Notes under the pieces: generated by a model
The model's input: the letters and a program-made list of their open reading frames with translations, nothing else
The model's database searches: none
What the model was told of the DNA's origin: nothing
Translations under genes and position numbers: made by a program
Source of the DNA: Scandinavium goeteborgense
GTDB lineage: Bacteria > Pseudomonadota > Gammaproteobacteria > Enterobacterales > Enterobacteriaceae
Length of the DNA: 64,000 bases
NCBI RefSeq assembly: GCF_003935895.2
Contig: NZ_CP054058.1
Span: forward strand, 1,426,001 to 1,490,000
Reading direction: 5' to 3'
Shown here: positions 40,824-50,291 of the stretch, piece by piece
How the letters are laid out: every line of letters begins with the position of its first letter
Position numbering within the stretch: the stretch's first letter is position 1

Positions 40824-41273
40824 TCAGGTGGTAGGCTGCAACCCTTGCGGGGTGGATAACCAGCGCGGGGCCAGCATGGTATCGGTCATAAACGCGGTCA
40901 GCTCATACAGCAGGCCCTGCAACGTCTCTTCTACGCTGATGCTCAGCGGGTTGCCCGATAACAGGTGGCTCAGCGCCAGACAATACTCGCACAGCAGTTC
41001 GCTTTCAGTGTCCATGGCTGGGCGAGTGCGGGGCAGGGTGCTGACGGTAAACTGCGCCATCTGATTTTCATCAATCGGCTCAAGCAGCGTGGGTTGTAAC
41101 TGGGTCAGGCATTCGTGCAGACGCTGGTAAAGCTCATGCTGCGTTGGCAGATGCTCAGTATCCAGCGCACCGGCGGCCAGCTTTTCGCAGTGGGCGGCGG
41201 CTTCGGCGAAGTCAGTTTGGGGTTCTATGTCAACATAGAGCAGAGGGTGGGTCCAGACGGCGGGCGCTTCCAT
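40824..41273 (-). CDS. Unrecognised protein, 149 residues
   Basis: A soluble, acidic, Leu- and Glu-rich, probably helical protein. It begins MEAPAVWTHPLLYVD and contains DTEHLPTQHELYQRL and a Cys pair in SELLCEYCLALSHLL; there is no signal peptide or membrane helix. The ATG at 41273 was chosen for its GGAGAAG site; the frame is open upstream to 41348. Codon use looks like that of its neighbours. I do not recognise the family and assign no function. Confidence 0.65.
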   Translation of the reverse strand: MEAPAVWTHPLLYVDIEPQTDFAEAAAHCEKLAAGALDTEHLPTQHELYQRLHECLTQLQPTLLEPIDENQMAQFTVSTLPRTRPAMDTESELLCEYCLALSHLLSGNPLSISVEETLQGLLYELTAFMTDTMLAPRWLSTPQGLQPTT

Positions 41274-41408
41274 GATGGTCTTCTCCAGAGTGTGGCAGTG
41301 ACTGGTTATATATACAGTGCATTGTAAACTCTGACGTGACGCTGACAAGGGCTAATCCCTGAAGGAAGCTCCCAAAATTGAATGATAAAAATGTATGCGG
41401 ATGGGGCG

Positions 41409-41834
41409 TCAGCGTAGACGGTAATGCAATAACCAGTAATCGCCATCCGGTGATGCGCCGCGGGCTTCGGTATGCCAGCCGTGATGATGATAAAACGTTA
41501 GTGCCTGCTCATTCTGTATCAGGCACTTCAGCGCACCGGTGCTGGTAAAGGTCGTTTGTACCTGCTCAAGCAGCGCGGCACCCACGCCCTGACCCTGCCA
41601 GTCGGGGTCAACAAACAGGTTATGCAGAAAGTTATCGCGTTCCCAGACGGAAGCAAACCCGACGCGGTGGCCATCAATTTCAGCGACCCACACGGTTTCA
41701 TCGAGCGTAGCGGCATCAAAATCTTCCAGCTGCCAGTCGCTCCTGTCGGCCCACGGCCAGCTGATTTTACGTGCATGAAGGTATAAGGTGCGCAGGAAAG
41801 GACGGTCAGAAGGATGTCCTGGGCGAATGATCAT
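41409..41834 (-). CDS. GNAT-family N-acetyltransferase
   Basis: Small acetyltransferase of 141 residues. The acetyl-CoA motif is LFVDPDWQGQGVGAALLEQV, with the Q/R-x-x-G-x-G/A loop as QGQGVG, followed by NEQALTFYHHHGW, the usual C-terminal strand and tyrosine/histidine region. The ATG at 41834, six bases after GGAG, is preferred to a GTG directly before it. Substrate unknown. Confidence 0.85.
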   Translation of the reverse strand: MIIRPGHPSDRPFLRTLYLHARKISWPWADRSDWQLEDFDAATLDETVWVAEIDGHRVGFASVWERDNFLHNLFVDPDWQGQGVGAALLEQVQTTFTSTGALKCLIQNEQALTFYHHHGWHTEARGASPDGDYWLLHYRLR

Positions 41835-41862
41835 CACGTTCTCCAGGTTAATTCAGAAGACA

Positions 41863-41890
41863 CTGTGAGCGTCACGATTAACGCTCACAG
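41863..41890 (-). terminator. Terminator-like hairpin after rcnB
   Basis: A perfect 10-bp stem (CTGTGAGCGT / ACGCTCACAG) with an 8-base loop lies 10 bases downstream of the rcnB stop. The T-run is weak, so termination efficiency is uncertain. Confidence 0.6.
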
Positions 41891-41899
41891 CTTGCAGCA

Positions 41900-42229
41900 T
41901 TAACGATGATAGAAAATCTCACCATCGTAGATCTTCATAATCTTGCCGTCGGTGTCGCCAATCAGGACGTAGTTGCCGCCCATGTAAGTCCAGTGGCTAC
42001 CCGCATCCGGGGCAGGCAGGTTACGCAACTGCCACTGTTTGATGTTGTACTCTTGCGAACGGTACATTGCTGGCACGCTATCACCGATGTTGAAATGGGT
42101 GAAATCAGCAATAAAATCTTTTAACTCGTATTTCTGAATCCCAGAAGTTGGCACTGTTGCCGGTGCAGCTGATACCGCACCTGCTGTTGCCAGCAGTACG
42201 CCCAGAAGCATCATTTTTGTTTTACGCAT
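41900..42229 (-). CDS. rcnB: RcnB, periplasmic nickel/cobalt homeostasis protein
   Basis: Small periplasmic protein of 109 residues needed in E. coli for correct nickel and cobalt efflux with RcnA. It has a signal peptide (about 1-20, ending VSAA) and the RcnB domain with YNIKQWQLRNLPAPDAGSHW, YMGGNYVLI and KIYDGEIFYHR, almost identical to E. coli RcnB. The ATG at 42229 follows GGAGAAGG. Neither rcnA nor rcnR is adjacent here, unlike E. coli. Confidence 0.93.
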   Translation of the reverse strand: MRKTKMMLLGVLLATAGAVSAAPATVPTSGIQKYELKDFIADFTHFNIGDSVPAMYRSQEYNIKQWQLRNLPAPDAGSHWTYMGGNYVLIGDTDGKIMKIYDGEIFYHR

Positions 42230-42451
42230 ACCTTCTCCACACATACATTTGCTAGACAGCCTGGACTTAAATTTATCGCCCCGTATCATTCCCGATGAAA
42301 CCGTCTGCTGGCAAGCTCTTTACAGGCAAAAAGTGTAAGTAAACCTCGAAAGAATACTGTGTAAGGCAGGTGCTGGCGCGGCTGTCAGGCATTTTGAGAC
42401 GATTCCGGGTTTTGTGCTTACAATGCACAGAGTTATCAGCAGGAGAAAGAA

Positions 42452-43366
42452 ATGCTCAGACTGGAAGACTTAACGTTGTTTGTTCGCGCGGCGGCGTTGG
42501 GCAGTTTTAGCGAAGCGGCGCGCGAGGCGGGACTGCCGCCTGCGCAGGTGAGCGCGGCGATTAAGCGCCTGGAAACGCAGCTCAATATCCGCTTATTTGC
42601 GCGTTCGACCCGCAGCCTGCGCCTTACGCCGGAAGGGGAAACCTGGCTGCCGTTCGCCACCCAAATGCTCGACACCTTGCATGCCGGGCTGCAACAAATA
42701 CAGGCCCCGGAAGATGAAGTTCGCGGTACGTTGCAGATTGCCGTGCCGTCCGATCTTGGTCGTAACCTGCTGTTGTCGGTGTTTCAGGCTTTTCGTCAAC
42801 GTCACCCGGCGCTGCGCCTGCGGATACTCTTTTCCGACAGCCTGACCGACGTGTTCAAGGATCCGGTGGATGTCGCGTTTCGCTACGGCAATAACGATGA
42901 TGCGTCCTTTATTTCATTACCGGTAGCGTCTGAAAACCGCCGTGTGCTGGTGGCGTCACCGGAATGGATTGCGCGTCACGAGGTGCCAAAAACGCCGGAA
43001 GAATTACGCCAGCACGACGTGCTGACCTATATTCTACGCGGGCGCGTTTACGATCGCTGGACGTTTATACGTGACGGGCAGATGCAGGAAGTTCAGGTCA
43101 ACAGCAGCGTAATGAGCGACGACGCCGAGGTCATTCGACGGCTGGCTATCGCGGGCGAGGGGATTGCCAACAAATCCTGGCTCGACGTCAGCGACGATAT
43201 TGCTCAAGGGCGACTGAACATTATTCTACCGGATTATCAGGGGGATAAGGTTCCGCTGAATATGATTTGCCCGCACCGAAAACAGCTCTCCACGGCGGTG
43301 CGTTTATTGTATGACGCAGTGTCAGAAAAATGCGCCACAATAATGCAACATATGCCGGATCGTTAA
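42452..43366 (+). CDS. LysR-family transcriptional regulator
   Basis: DNA-binding regulator of 304 residues. The N-terminal winged helix-turn-helix (LEDLTLFVRAAALGSFSEAAREAG and VSAAIKRLETQLNIRLF) is followed by the type 2 periplasmic-binding-like effector domain with GTLQIAVPSDLGRN. The CrgA/PecT-like subgroup is suggested by FRYGNNDDASFI. AGGAGAAAG precedes the ATG. The target is unknown; it is on the same strand as the c-di-GMP genes, 215 bases upstream of the first. Confidence 0.9.
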   Translation: MLRLEDLTLFVRAAALGSFSEAAREAGLPPAQVSAAIKRLETQLNIRLFARSTRSLRLTPEGETWLPFATQMLDTLHAGLQQIQAPEDEVRGTLQIAVPSDLGRNLLLSVFQAFRQRHPALRLRILFSDSLTDVFKDPVDVAFRYGNNDDASFISLPVASENRRVLVASPEWIARHEVPKTPEELRQHDVLTYILRGRVYDRWTFIRDGQMQEVQVNSSVMSDDAEVIRRLAIAGEGIANKSWLDVSDDIAQGRLNIILPDYQGDKVPLNMICPHRKQLSTAVRLLYDAVSEKCATIMQHMPDR

Positions 43367-43581
43367 CCGCCTTTTGTCGCGATAATAAGCAATGATTTCA
43401 ATTTTTTTATTATCGCGCACCCGCCCAAATTTAACGTTAAACATGTTAATTACATCCTAAATAACATTGTTAATGTTTATTTTTGAACCCGTTTATGTTT
43501 GTCGCCTTACGTATGGATGCGTATTCTCTGTAAGCCAAACCTGTCTGCACCAGGCAGCTATCCCAGAGTAACTAGTGACCC

Positions 43582-45012
43582 ATGCATAAATTGACGATTC
43601 ATCCTTCGACATTGCTGAAGGAAGAAAATACGCTATTTAACACCGTCGCCCTGACGGTGACGACGCTAGTCCTTTTTCTTGCCAGCAGCGTGATGCAGCA
43701 AGCTGGGCACTTGGCTCTTTTCTGGCCGTTAAATGCCTTATTGGTGGGTCTGTTTTTACGCTTCCCCTTTTTAAATCGGCCGCATAACTATTTAATTTGT
43801 TCATTGGTTGTGCTGCTGGCTAATGCTGCGTCCGGTAATAATGATGCGGGTTCGGTCCTGATCACGATCTCTAATATGTCGTTCGTCGTTATTCTGACGA
43901 AAGCCATTTTATATGAGAAGAAAACGCCGGAAGAGCAGCTGAAAATTAACGTCCTGCGTCTCTACAGTTATTGTCTGTTGACGGCATTAATTTCTTCTCT
44001 GCTCGGAAGCTACGCGTTTGGACTGACGTCCCATCAGACCTTCCTCGATATTTATTCGGTCTGGTTCAGCGAGCAATTTTCTACCAGCGTGTTGGTCCTG
44101 CCTTTCCTTCTGACCTGGACTGGCAGCCTGGTGCCCAAAAAATTCGATCTTCTCCAGGTGATGCCGCTCAGCCTGCTGATTTTGTCTATCGTTGCCTCTT
44201 CGCACAGCGGGGGGATCGGCAGCCTGGCGGTAACGCTGCCGGCGCTGATTTGGTGTGCGATCAGTTATTCGCTGCCAGTGACCTGTTTGCTGACACAGCT
44301 AACGGGCATCGCCGAAGTGCTGATGGTGGATTCTCATTGGGTTTATAACGGTATTTCCGGACATATCACCCAGATTGTTTCTGCGCGCATGGGGATTGCC
44401 TCTGTGGCCATCAGCCCGGTGATGGTTGCCGTGAGCGTACAGGCTATCAACATGCTGGTTAAACAGCTGTCGGCCCGCGCCAATTACGACTATCTGACCC
44501 GCGTGCATTCGCGTTTTGGCCTGTATGAAAAATTACGTTTGCAGGATGAGAAAACGGTCAATACCGCGCTGAACGTACTGCTGCTGGACATCGACCATTT
44601 CAAAAGCATCAACGATACGCACGGCCACGACTGCGGCGACAGCGTATTGACCGAATTTGCTCGCCGGGTCAAAGACGTGGTGGGTGAGAAGGGCATTGTG
44701 GCGCGTATGGGCGGCGAAGAGTTTGCCGTCGTCATGCCAGATGCCTGCGGAGATAACGGCTACCTTCTGGCAGAAGAGATTCGTGCCGAGATTGAACAGA
44801 TGGAAGTGAACTGGGAAGGGGACACGCTTTCCCTGACCGTCAGTATCGGACTGAGCCACGGCCAGGCCGCACGGCGCCAGCTGGTCGATGCCTTTGACAA
44901 ACTGCTCTCCGAAGCCGACCGATACCTGTATCAATCGAAAAAAGCAGGGCGTAACCGCACCTCTGCCGCACCTGCTGTCATGGACAAACTTCTGGTGCCT
45001 TCTGCCTCTTAA
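43582..45012 (+). CDS. Membrane diguanylate cyclase with MASE1-like sensor domain
   Basis: Predicted c-di-GMP synthase of 476 residues. Residues 20-300 carry eight or so membrane helices of the MASE1 type, including ALFWPLNALLVGLFLRFP. The GGDEF domain has GGEEF at 377-381 with the upstream substrate-binding ALNVLLLDIDHFKSIND, so activity is expected. The five-residue-upstream inhibitory RxxD is absent (GEKG instead), so product inhibition is unlikely, unlike the globin-coupled cyclase near 4 kb. It is the first of three consecutive c-di-GMP genes and the likely synthase partner of the next two. Confidence 0.88.
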   Translation: MHKLTIHPSTLLKEENTLFNTVALTVTTLVLFLASSVMQQAGHLALFWPLNALLVGLFLRFPFLNRPHNYLICSLVVLLANAASGNNDAGSVLITISNMSFVVILTKAILYEKKTPEEQLKINVLRLYSYCLLTALISSLLGSYAFGLTSHQTFLDIYSVWFSEQFSTSVLVLPFLLTWTGSLVPKKFDLLQVMPLSLLILSIVASSHSGGIGSLAVTLPALIWCAISYSLPVTCLLTQLTGIAEVLMVDSHWVYNGISGHITQIVSARMGIASVAISPVMVAVSVQAINMLVKQLSARANYDYLTRVHSRFGLYEKLRLQDEKTVNTALNVLLLDIDHFKSINDTHGHDCGDSVLTEFARRVKDVVGEKGIVARMGGEEFAVVMPDACGDNGYLLAEEIRAEIEQMEVNWEGDTLSLTVSIGLSHGQAARRQLVDAFDKLLSEADRYLYQSKKAGRNRTSAAPAVMDKLLVPSAS

Positions 45013-45075
45013 GGCAAAAGGCACACTTTAATTTTTACCTCTTTTAACGCTAGAGCTAATGCAATCACCCAAGCT

Positions 45076-47559
45076 ATGGAAAAGTCTTCCCTAAAAGCCT
45101 ACCCATTCACTTTGCTGAAAAGTGTGATGATAATTTTGCTGGTCGCGCTGCTGGTCATGATCCTGTGCGCCACCGGTCTGCTCAACTATCAGTCCCGTAA
45201 AGCGGGTAATCTGATGAACGAGCAATTGTTAAACACACAGAGTGAGATGGTTCAGCTCAAGCTGGGAGATTTTCTCGACAACCCGCACCAGCTCAGCTTG
45301 TTGATGCAGAAATTCCTCCAGGGAGGCCAGGCCGCCGTCGATGATGGCATGGTGCGCCCAGAGTTAGTCTATTTAGGTTCTCGTGCTTTTGCCGATATGC
45401 AGGCGATGCAAAGCTTCTCCTGGACCGATGCCAACGGAAACTACTTCTCCGTAAAACGCGACAGCACCACCGGGCGTATTTTCCTTGAGCGAAGCACTCC
45501 GCAGGATCCGACGCAGCTCATCACCTACAGCGGGATTAGCGAGCAAAGCAACATCGTTAAATCGGTCAACAATTTCAACGTCAACAGCTTCTCGTGGTTC
45601 CACATCGCGCAGCATCAGCGTAACCCGTGGTGGATAAGCGAACCCGGCGTTAAAGGCCATATCGCGACCTATCATCTGCCGATATACACCAAAGAAGGAC
45701 AGTTTGCCGGGGTGATTTCTACCGGACTGATGCCTGCCAAAATGAGCGGCTATCTGGCACAACTGCTGCCGAGTAAAGATTACTCCCTGCTGATTCTGGA
45801 CGAAGACCAGCACGTGGTGGCCAGCACCGATAACGCGATGATGCCTGACAAATTGCCGTCTTCGCTGACTCACGAAACGGAAGACTGCAACTGCGATAAA
45901 TTGACCTCATTCCACGTCAACGGTAAACGCTTTATGGCGAAGACCTTTGACGTGCGCGACAGTGAGTACCTGCTCAAATGGCACGGCGTGCTGGTTGCGC
46001 CGCATCAGGCGACGCTGGCAACGACCCGTCAGCAGCATTTGATGATTACGCTCGCCAGCGCGGCGGTGATTCTGCTGCTGATGGCGGCAATCAGCCTGGT
46101 TATCCTGCGTTTCACCGGCTCGCTGAAAGAGACGGCCGGGAAGGTCAAAGAGATGGGTTTCAAGCCGTGGAAAAAAGAGAGCAAAAAGCGGACTTTCCCG
46201 GAACTGAAGACGCTAAACGAAGAACTTGAACGCGTGGCTGAGCTGATGCCGTCGATGGGCGCGCAGCGTACCAGTCTTGAAGAAGATGCGGAAACCGGCT
46301 TCCTGACGCTCGGCGGCCTGATGCACACGCCTGCGCTGTATGACAACCGCAATCTGCTGGCGATGATCAAGGTCAGCAACTTCAATTCCGTCAAAAATGC
46401 GCTCGGTAGCGCGCTGGCGAAAGAGTTTATTCAGTCCTTTGCGGAACGCCTGCGCAGCATTTTGCCGGAAGGCGCCCTGTGCTGTCGCGACCGCGAAGAC
46501 ACGTTCATCATCGCCTTTACCGGGACGTATGAAAGCAAAGACGTGGCGTGGTATCGCGGCGTGATCACCTCCGTATTCCGCGAACAGTCGGCGGAAATTG
46601 CCGGTGAATCGCATATCTTTACCGGTCACGCCGGGATGATTATCGAACCGCTGACCGAAGAAGGCTTCAGCGAGTGCCTGCGTAACGTCAGCCTTGCCGT
46701 GCAGCACACCCAGAATCAGCGCAACGGCGCATGCGATCTCTATACGCCAGAAATGCGTGAAGAAGAGGTTAACAACCTGCGTCTGCACCAGGCCCTGCGC
46801 GACGATCTGCAAACCGAAGGTTTCCACCTTGTGTTGCAGCCTATCGTGCCGTTTGCGGAACAGGTGCAGTGTACGGAAGGGGAGTGCCTGATTCGCTGGC
46901 AGTCCAACGTGCTGGGCTTCGTGCCGCCGGACAGGTTCATCGCTCTGGCCGAACACACCGGCATGATCGTCCCGCTGGGCAAATGGATAATCGACACCGC
47001 CTGCCGCGAGCTGGCGACGTTTATCGCCCGTGGCGCGCCGCCTGACTTCAAACTGCACATCAATATCTCTGCGGTACAGCTGCAGCAGGCGGATTTCTCC
47101 CGTCATCTGCTGGAGTGCATTCATCGCTATGAACTGCACAACAACAATATCTGCATCGAGATCACCGAAAGTGTGCTGCTGCATGACACACACCGGATCG
47201 TCGAGATCCTCGCGTATCTGCGCCGCCTGGGCATTTCTGTGGCGATCGATGATTTCGGTTCCGGCTACTCGAGCCTGTCTTATCTGCATTCCCTGCCGTT
47301 CGACTGTCTGAAAATCGACCGTGGCTTTGTGAGAAACGTGCTGGAAGACAAGAAAAGTGAAGCGGTTATTGCCTCTGTGCTGATGCTGTCGCGCAGCTTC
47401 GAGGTGCCGCTGGTGGCTGAAGGGGTGGAAACCGCCGAAATGGCCGCCAAGCTGCACGAAATGGGGTGCGATCTGGCACAGGGATACTATTACTCACGAC
47501 CAAAACCGTTTGCCGATTTTGTGACGGCTAATGGTCAGTTTATTGTGCAGCCCGAATAA
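45076..47559 (+). CDS. Membrane c-di-GMP phosphodiesterase, degenerate GGDEF plus EAL (copy A)
   Basis: Predicted hydrolase of 827 residues. One N-terminal helix (about 16-36), a large periplasmic Cache-like domain with paired Cys (CNC), a second helix (about 320-345), a short linker, a degenerate GGDEF (DREDT where GGDEF should be) and a C-terminal EAL domain. The EAL signature reads ECLIRW (E603), and the rest is intact: NIS, EITES, IDDFGSG (D725, D726), KIDR, AEGVE and AQGYYY. It should therefore hydrolyse c-di-GMP, with the GGDEF acting as regulator. It is 27 bases upstream of a paralogue with the same architecture. Confidence 0.88.
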   Translation: MEKSSLKAYPFTLLKSVMIILLVALLVMILCATGLLNYQSRKAGNLMNEQLLNTQSEMVQLKLGDFLDNPHQLSLLMQKFLQGGQAAVDDGMVRPELVYLGSRAFADMQAMQSFSWTDANGNYFSVKRDSTTGRIFLERSTPQDPTQLITYSGISEQSNIVKSVNNFNVNSFSWFHIAQHQRNPWWISEPGVKGHIATYHLPIYTKEGQFAGVISTGLMPAKMSGYLAQLLPSKDYSLLILDEDQHVVASTDNAMMPDKLPSSLTHETEDCNCDKLTSFHVNGKRFMAKTFDVRDSEYLLKWHGVLVAPHQATLATTRQQHLMITLASAAVILLLMAAISLVILRFTGSLKETAGKVKEMGFKPWKKESKKRTFPELKTLNEELERVAELMPSMGAQRTSLEEDAETGFLTLGGLMHTPALYDNRNLLAMIKVSNFNSVKNALGSALAKEFIQSFAERLRSILPEGALCCRDREDTFIIAFTGTYESKDVAWYRGVITSVFREQSAEIAGESHIFTGHAGMIIEPLTEEGFSECLRNVSLAVQHTQNQRNGACDLYTPEMREEEVNNLRLHQALRDDLQTEGFHLVLQPIVPFAEQVQCTEGECLIRWQSNVLGFVPPDRFIALAEHTGMIVPLGKWIIDTACRELATFIARGAPPDFKLHINISAVQLQQADFSRHLLECIHRYELHNNNICIEITESVLLHDTHRIVEILAYLRRLGISVAIDDFGSGYSSLSYLHSLPFDCLKIDRGFVRNVLEDKKSEAVIASVLMLSRSFEVPLVAEGVETAEMAAKLHEMGCDLAQGYYYSRPKPFADFVTANGQFIVQPE

Positions 47560-47586
47560 AAGGCTGAGCGGAAACCGAGGCGCACT

Positions 47587-50184
47587 ATGCAAATCCTGAA
47601 GGAAAAGTTCTCCGTCGACACCTATCCGTTGTCGTTGACCAAGACCATTTTGTTGACGCTATTGCTGACGTTTTGCGTGGTGTTCGCCACCATGTATACA
47701 TTCCTGAACTATGCCGGATACTCGTTCCTCGACACCCTCAGTGAGGAAATCCTCAGTTCGAAAAAGCAGACCATCGAGCGGGCGATTAATAACTACATTA
47801 ATGTTCCGCAGCAGTCGAATGCGATTGTGGTCCACGCCCTGAGCAATATGGATGCCAGCACCTTTTCGGTGCGGGATCTCAGCGGTCTGCTGATTAACAA
47901 CGTCACCAATGTTTTTTCCGAGCGTGACTATCTCGACATGGTGGAGTTCGGCAGTGCCAATAATGATTTCATTGGTATCTCGCACGACAGGCTGCAAGAG
48001 AACTATCTTGGGATAAAAGACGCCTTAACCGGCAATCAGCTCACGTTGCTCAGTGACTACAGCCTCGATTCGTCTGTTGAAAAAGTGATCTCCGCATACG
48101 ATAACAACTCGCGCATCTGGTACAAGGCGGCGGCAGCCGATCGCCGATCGCACTGGACGCCTGCTTTCCGTGATTATGATGCCGCTGGAACGGCGGGTAT
48201 CGCCTGGAGTTCACCGGGCTTTGACCGCTACGGTACGTTCATGGGCGTGGTGGCAAGCGAGCTGCATTTCTCTGAACTGAACAATAACCTTGAGCATTTC
48301 AAACCGTACCCGGAAAGTATTCTGCTTATCGTGAACGATAAAAATGAGCTGGTAGCCTCGTCGATGCCGTCGTTGACCCAATCGATGCTCAAAGAGAACC
48401 GCCACGAACTGGTGCTGCAAACGTTAGATAAAATCGGCGTACCGGAAATTGTGAGTGCCGGACACGCGCTGGCGACGCGCAAAGCACCTGGAATGTTGTC
48501 CGTTAAGGTCAACGGCAAGCGTTTCTATGCCGACACGTTTGATGTCAAAGATCAGGAAGGCCAACTGCACTGGAAAGGGATCATTGTGAGCCCGGCTACG
48601 GCAATTACCCAGACCATGCTTAATTATGGTCAGGTGGTGATGCTGGTGCTGTTTATCGCCTGTGGTCTTGGTTTCCTGGCGGTTGGTTTTGTGCTGTCAC
48701 GCGCCACACGGCCGCTCAATGAGATTGCCCGTAAAGCAGATGAGCTGGTGACGCACCGCTGGACACCTTCCAAAGATAAACGCCACTTCCCGGAAATCGC
48801 CTCGCTGGAAACGACCTTTATGGCGCTGTCGCACAAGCTGGCAGAAAGCTTTGAATTGCAGCGTAAAAAGATTGAAGAAGATGACGGCACTGCGTTGTGG
48901 ACCCGCGCGGGATTGCGCCAGCAGCCTTCGCTTTATAAGCGCCGCAACATGGTCGGACTCATCCACATCAACAACATGTACAGCATCGTGAATGCGTTGG
49001 GGACTGAGTTCGCCGATACCTTTATTAACGAGTTTATTTCCCGACTGCGCAACCTGCTGCCGACCGATATTCTGATCGCGCGTGACACCACCGATAAACT
49101 GCTGGTGGTATTCCCGGGGATGAATCAGCACAAGGATTACCTGCGCTATCGCGGTGTGATGGAATCGATGTTCATGGGCGAAGATAGTGAGCAGCGGGCC
49201 AACGACAATAAATACGTCTACACCGGCAACGTGGGCATGGTTATTGAGACGATCACCGAAGAGAATTTCTCGGCGATCCGCCGCCGTGCAGGCATGGCAT
49301 TGCTGCAGGCAGAGGCGATCGGCAACGGCGTAGTTGAGCTGTTCTCACAGGAAATGTACGAAAAAGAGCTGTACAACATCAAGCTGCATGAGTATCTGAA
49401 CGATGCGATTCATCAGCATGAGTTCCATCTGGTGCTACAGCCGATTATCGATCAGAATGACGAAGAGCACTGCCGTGAAGGTGAGTGTTTGCTTCGCTGG
49501 AAATCCGAAGCGTTAGGCGAGATCCCACCGACGCGCTTTATTCCGCTGGCGGAAGAGAGCGGCCTGATTGTTCCACTCGGGAAATGGGTGATTGAAGAAG
49601 CCTGCCAGAAGTTGGCGGAAATGATTGCCCGCGGCGCGCCGAAGGATTTCCTGTTGCACATTAACGTGTCGGCCATCCAGCTGCTCCAGCAGGATTTCGC
49701 CTGGCATCTGATGGATGCAATCCGCCAGAATGGCCTCGCGAACAGCAATATCTGCATTGAAATCACCGAAAGTGTGCTGATGCAGGACATGCAGCGCATC
49801 GGCAAAATGCTGAGCTATTTGCGCCGCCACGGTATTTCAATCTCGCTGGACGATTTTGGTTCCGGCTTCAGCAGCCTCTCGTACCTGCACGCATTGCCGT
49901 TCGACAGCATCAAAATTGACCGTAACTTTGTCCACGGCGTCATGGGTGATGAAAAAGCGCAGTCGGTCATCAGCTCGCTTATCGTATTGGCCAGCGGCTT
50001 TAACGTACCGCTGATCGCCGAAGGCATAGAAGACGAAGAGGTGATGATGAAGCTCAAAGCACTGGGTTGCGAGAAAGCGCAGGGTTACTACTTCCGCCGC
50101 CCGGCAGAATTCTCAGACTTCCGTTGCGAAGCGGGTGAGTTTTACTATCAGCCTGGCGATGAGCGGAAGGAAGAGCCGGTTTAA
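47587..50184 (+). CDS. Membrane c-di-GMP phosphodiesterase, degenerate GGDEF plus EAL (copy B)
   Basis: Paralogue of the preceding gene, 865 residues, with the same layout: N-terminal helix (about 17-37), periplasmic Cache-like sensor, second helix (about 345-365), degenerate GGDEF (RDTTDK at the signature) and EAL. The signature is ECLLRW (E633) and catalytic residues include D755 and D756 (LDDFGSGF), with KIDR and AQGYYF intact. The tail ends DERKEEPV. Its 3' 450 bases were copied in the tandem duplication at 52.2 kb, where only a broken remnant survives. Confidence 0.88.
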   Translation: MQILKEKFSVDTYPLSLTKTILLTLLLTFCVVFATMYTFLNYAGYSFLDTLSEEILSSKKQTIERAINNYINVPQQSNAIVVHALSNMDASTFSVRDLSGLLINNVTNVFSERDYLDMVEFGSANNDFIGISHDRLQENYLGIKDALTGNQLTLLSDYSLDSSVEKVISAYDNNSRIWYKAAAADRRSHWTPAFRDYDAAGTAGIAWSSPGFDRYGTFMGVVASELHFSELNNNLEHFKPYPESILLIVNDKNELVASSMPSLTQSMLKENRHELVLQTLDKIGVPEIVSAGHALATRKAPGMLSVKVNGKRFYADTFDVKDQEGQLHWKGIIVSPATAITQTMLNYGQVVMLVLFIACGLGFLAVGFVLSRATRPLNEIARKADELVTHRWTPSKDKRHFPEIASLETTFMALSHKLAESFELQRKKIEEDDGTALWTRAGLRQQPSLYKRRNMVGLIHINNMYSIVNALGTEFADTFINEFISRLRNLLPTDILIARDTTDKLLVVFPGMNQHKDYLRYRGVMESMFMGEDSEQRANDNKYVYTGNVGMVIETITEENFSAIRRRAGMALLQAEAIGNGVVELFSQEMYEKELYNIKLHEYLNDAIHQHEFHLVLQPIIDQNDEEHCREGECLLRWKSEALGEIPPTRFIPLAEESGLIVPLGKWVIEEACQKLAEMIARGAPKDFLLHINVSAIQLLQQDFAWHLMDAIRQNGLANSNICIEITESVLMQDMQRIGKMLSYLRRHGISISLDDFGSGFSSLSYLHALPFDSIKIDRNFVHGVMGDEKAQSVISSLIVLASGFNVPLIAEGIEDEEVMMKLKALGCEKAQGYYFRRPAEFSDFRCEAGEFYYQPGDERKEEPV

Positions 50185-50291
50185 CGTCCTGGGCAAAGTA
50201 GAGAAAGAAAAGCGGCGTTGTAAGAGTCAGCATCATCGAGAGCTGGCTCTTACTGGCGAATGATCCGGAAGCAAATTTATCTCCTTACCGC

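Noticed and set aside
46213-47457. A 414-codon minus-strand frame inside the first phosphodiesterase gene
   Set aside because: It lies opposite a well-supported EAL domain and has the same Arg/His/Gln-rich shadow composition.
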